The notes beneath the pieces were generated by a model. The model was not told the origin of the DNA. It did not search any database and was given only the letters and a program-made list of their open reading frames with translations. The translations under genes and the position numbers were made by a program. From Akkermansiaceae bacterium UBA2381 (lineage in GTDB: Bacteria > Verrucomicrobiota > Verrucomicrobiia > Verrucomicrobiales > DEV007), in assembly GCA_002344215.1 (NCBI GenBank), contig DDSV01000050.1, forward strand, positions 1-21,889: a stretch of DNA of 21,889 bases, in the 5' to 3' direction. Shown in pieces: positions 20,506-21,889 of this stretch (positions are counted from its first letter, which is position 1; each line of letters starts with the position of its first letter).

Positions 20506-21889
20506 CCGCTTCCAGCGCTGCGGAAGTCCCCCTTCTTTTCGACTGGAAAATGGCCGTGAAAAACAACTCGAACGGTAGCTCCGGTAAGTCCAAAGATAAC
20601 AAGACTACCGGAAAAGGTTCAACCAAAAAAAGCCGGGAGCAGCCCGGGGATCTGGAGTCTGACGGAATCGCTCAATTTTCCGCAGCACCAACCACAGCGG
20701 TAAAGTCATCGCTCGATTCCCCTGAGTTCAGGCCGATTATTCGTGATCTCATCCGTCTGGCCAAGGAGCAGGAGTATCTGACCTTTGACGATATTAATGA
20801 CGCGCTCCCGGACACGGAGACAGATCTTGAACTGCTTGAGGAACTCATTGATCGGCTCCGCACGATGAAGTTCCGTATCATCGACGCTGCCGAAGTCGAT
20901 AATTTCAAAACCGTCTCGTCGGATGAGGACGACGATGAACCGGGTGACTCCGAGGAGGCCCCCCGTAAAAAATCCGCGTCAGACCGTGAAGGCAGACTCG
21001 ACATCCTTGATGACCCGGTTCGGATGTATCTGAAGCAGATGGGTCAAGTCCCCCTCCTCACTCGTGAGCAGGAAGTGGAGATTTCGAAGCGTATCGAGAG
21101 ATCCGAAGTCGAAATCAAAAAAATCCTATCCCGGTTTGGGTTCATCCCCGATGCCTACCTCGAACTGGCCCAGAGACTTGAAGGAGGCGACGAGCGTTTC
21201 GACCGGCTCATCATCGATAAGAAAATCGAAAGCCGTGCCCGCTACCTCAAGAATCTTGAGAAGCTTTGTGAACAGGTCACATCCTACCGCGACAAGCTTA
21301 ACGCGGCCTTTGGCGACCTTCGCAACGCCGCGACACCGGCGGCACAGAAGAAGGTAGCCGATCTCTGGGAGAAAACCCACGCTGAGCTTTCGAAAACCTA
21401 CAGCAGATTCTATTTCAAACAGAAGGTAACCGAGGATCTCGTCAATTTTACGGAGGAGTTTGCCGAACGATCCGCCGCCATCTCCGAACAGTCCAAGCTC
21501 GCTCCGGATCGCAAGGCAAAAACGGAGGCGACCCGGGCCCGGACCGCCTTCGAAAAGGAGATCTGGATGAGCCAGGAGGAGTTCGACGCCGCGACCAAAT
21601 CGCTTCGCGGATTTGTCGACGAGGCGAGACGCGCCAAAGATGAAATGGTTGAGGCAAACCTGAGGCTGGTTATCTCGATCGCCAAAAAATATACCAATCG
21701 AGGCCTTTCCTTCCTTGACCTCATTCAAGAGGGAAACATGGGGCTGATGAAGGCGGTGGAGAAGTTCGAGTACCGCCGCGGCTACAAATTTTCCACTTAC
21801 GCGACCTGGTGGATTCGTCAGGCTATTACCCGTTCCATCGCTGATCAGGCCCGCACCATCCGTATTCCGGTGCACATGATCGAGACGAT
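20499..21889 (+). CDS. rpoD: RNA polymerase primary sigma factor RpoD, 3' end outside window
   Basis: The housekeeping sigma-70 factor. The 463 visible codons run off the window before regions 3 and 4. After a Ser/Lys-rich leader, region 1.1 (about 20700-20910) reads IIRDLIRLAKEQEYLTFDDIN. An acidic Asp/Glu-rich linker follows, then region 1.2 (DDPVRMYLKQMGQVPLLTREQE). A non-conserved helical segment of about 175 residues comes before region 2 (from about 21640): MVEANLRLVISIAKKY, RGLSFLDLIQEGNMGLMKAVEKF, and FSTYATWWIRQAITRSIADQAR. Start ATG 20499 has AGAGGA eleven bases before it and overlaps the dnaG stop; ATG 20550 (MAVKNNSNG) is an alternative that would drop 17 residues. Coupling to dnaG is the classical arrangement. 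Confidence 0.96.
   Translation, partial: MLAASSAAEVPLLFDWKMAVKNNSNGSSGKSKDNKTTGKGSTKKSREQPGDLESDGIAQFSAAPTTAVKSSLDSPEFRPIIRDLIRLAKEQEYLTFDDINDALPDTETDLELLEELIDRLRTMKFRIIDAAEVDNFKTVSSDEDDDEPGDSEEAPRKKSASDREGRLDILDDPVRMYLKQMGQVPLLTREQEVEISKRIERSEVEIKKILSRFGFIPDAYLELAQRLEGGDERFDRLIIDKKIESRARYLKNLEKLCEQVTSYRDKLNAAFGDLRNAATPAAQKKVADLWEKTHAELSKTYSRFYFKQKVTEDLVNFTEEFAERSAAISEQSKLAPDRKAKTEATRARTAFEKEIWMSQEEFDAATKSLRGFVDEARRAKDEMVEANLRLVISIAKKYTNRGLSFLDLIQEGNMGLMKAVEKFEYRRGYKFSTYATWWIRQAITRSIADQARTIRIPVHMIET

Overview
The window looks like chromosomal DNA from a Gram-negative bacterium of the Verrucomicrobiota. It is fairly GC-rich, its genes are closely packed, and it carries an outer-membrane TonB receptor with its energising complex, a Tat-exported Gfo/Idh/MocA oxidoreductase, a long RpoD with a charged N-terminus, and a CACAAAG-type intergenic repeat. 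The phylum call is inferred from protein style and gene content; no 16S gene is present. I see no tRNA, rRNA, CRISPR array, insertion sequence or phage gene, and no gene-free stretch longer than 300 bases (the longest is about 270).

Layout. 1-1843: 3' two thirds of pyruvate phosphate dikinase, closed by a strong intrinsic terminator, then a long imperfect inverted repeat. 2116-3973: a DUF1826-like protein overlapping an RsuA-type 16S rRNA pseudouridine synthase, which seems to start at a non-AUG codon, and a small four-helix membrane protein. 4142-12738: an iron-type region on the + strand. A FecA-like TonB-dependent receptor has its own candidate promoter with a dyad over it. After a hairpin comes a tightly coupled operon: DUF3450 protein, TtpC-like long ExbB, short ExbB, ExbD, TonB, TPR lipid-side/periplasmic helper, and 25 nt later a DUF2233 phosphodiester-glycosidase-like secreted protein. 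This is the gene order of TonB2-type systems: the inner-membrane ExbB/ExbD/TonB motor would energise the receptor, while the DUF3450 and TtpC-type proteins would act in the periplasm.

12719-15714, minus strand: a two-gene operon. The first gene encodes an unusual FHA - long coiled coil - GrpE-like protein whose coiled coil contains seven tandem 25-residue repeats. The second encodes an exported helical protein I do not recognise. I regard this pair as the most likely undescribed system here.

15925-17424: Tat-signal Gfo/Idh/MocA oxidoreductase, ending convergently with a class-II O-methyltransferase-like gene (17482-18507, minus) across a shared hairpin. 18634-21889: dnaG and rpoD, overlapping by 7 nt, the core of the classical macromolecular-synthesis operon; rpoD runs off the window.
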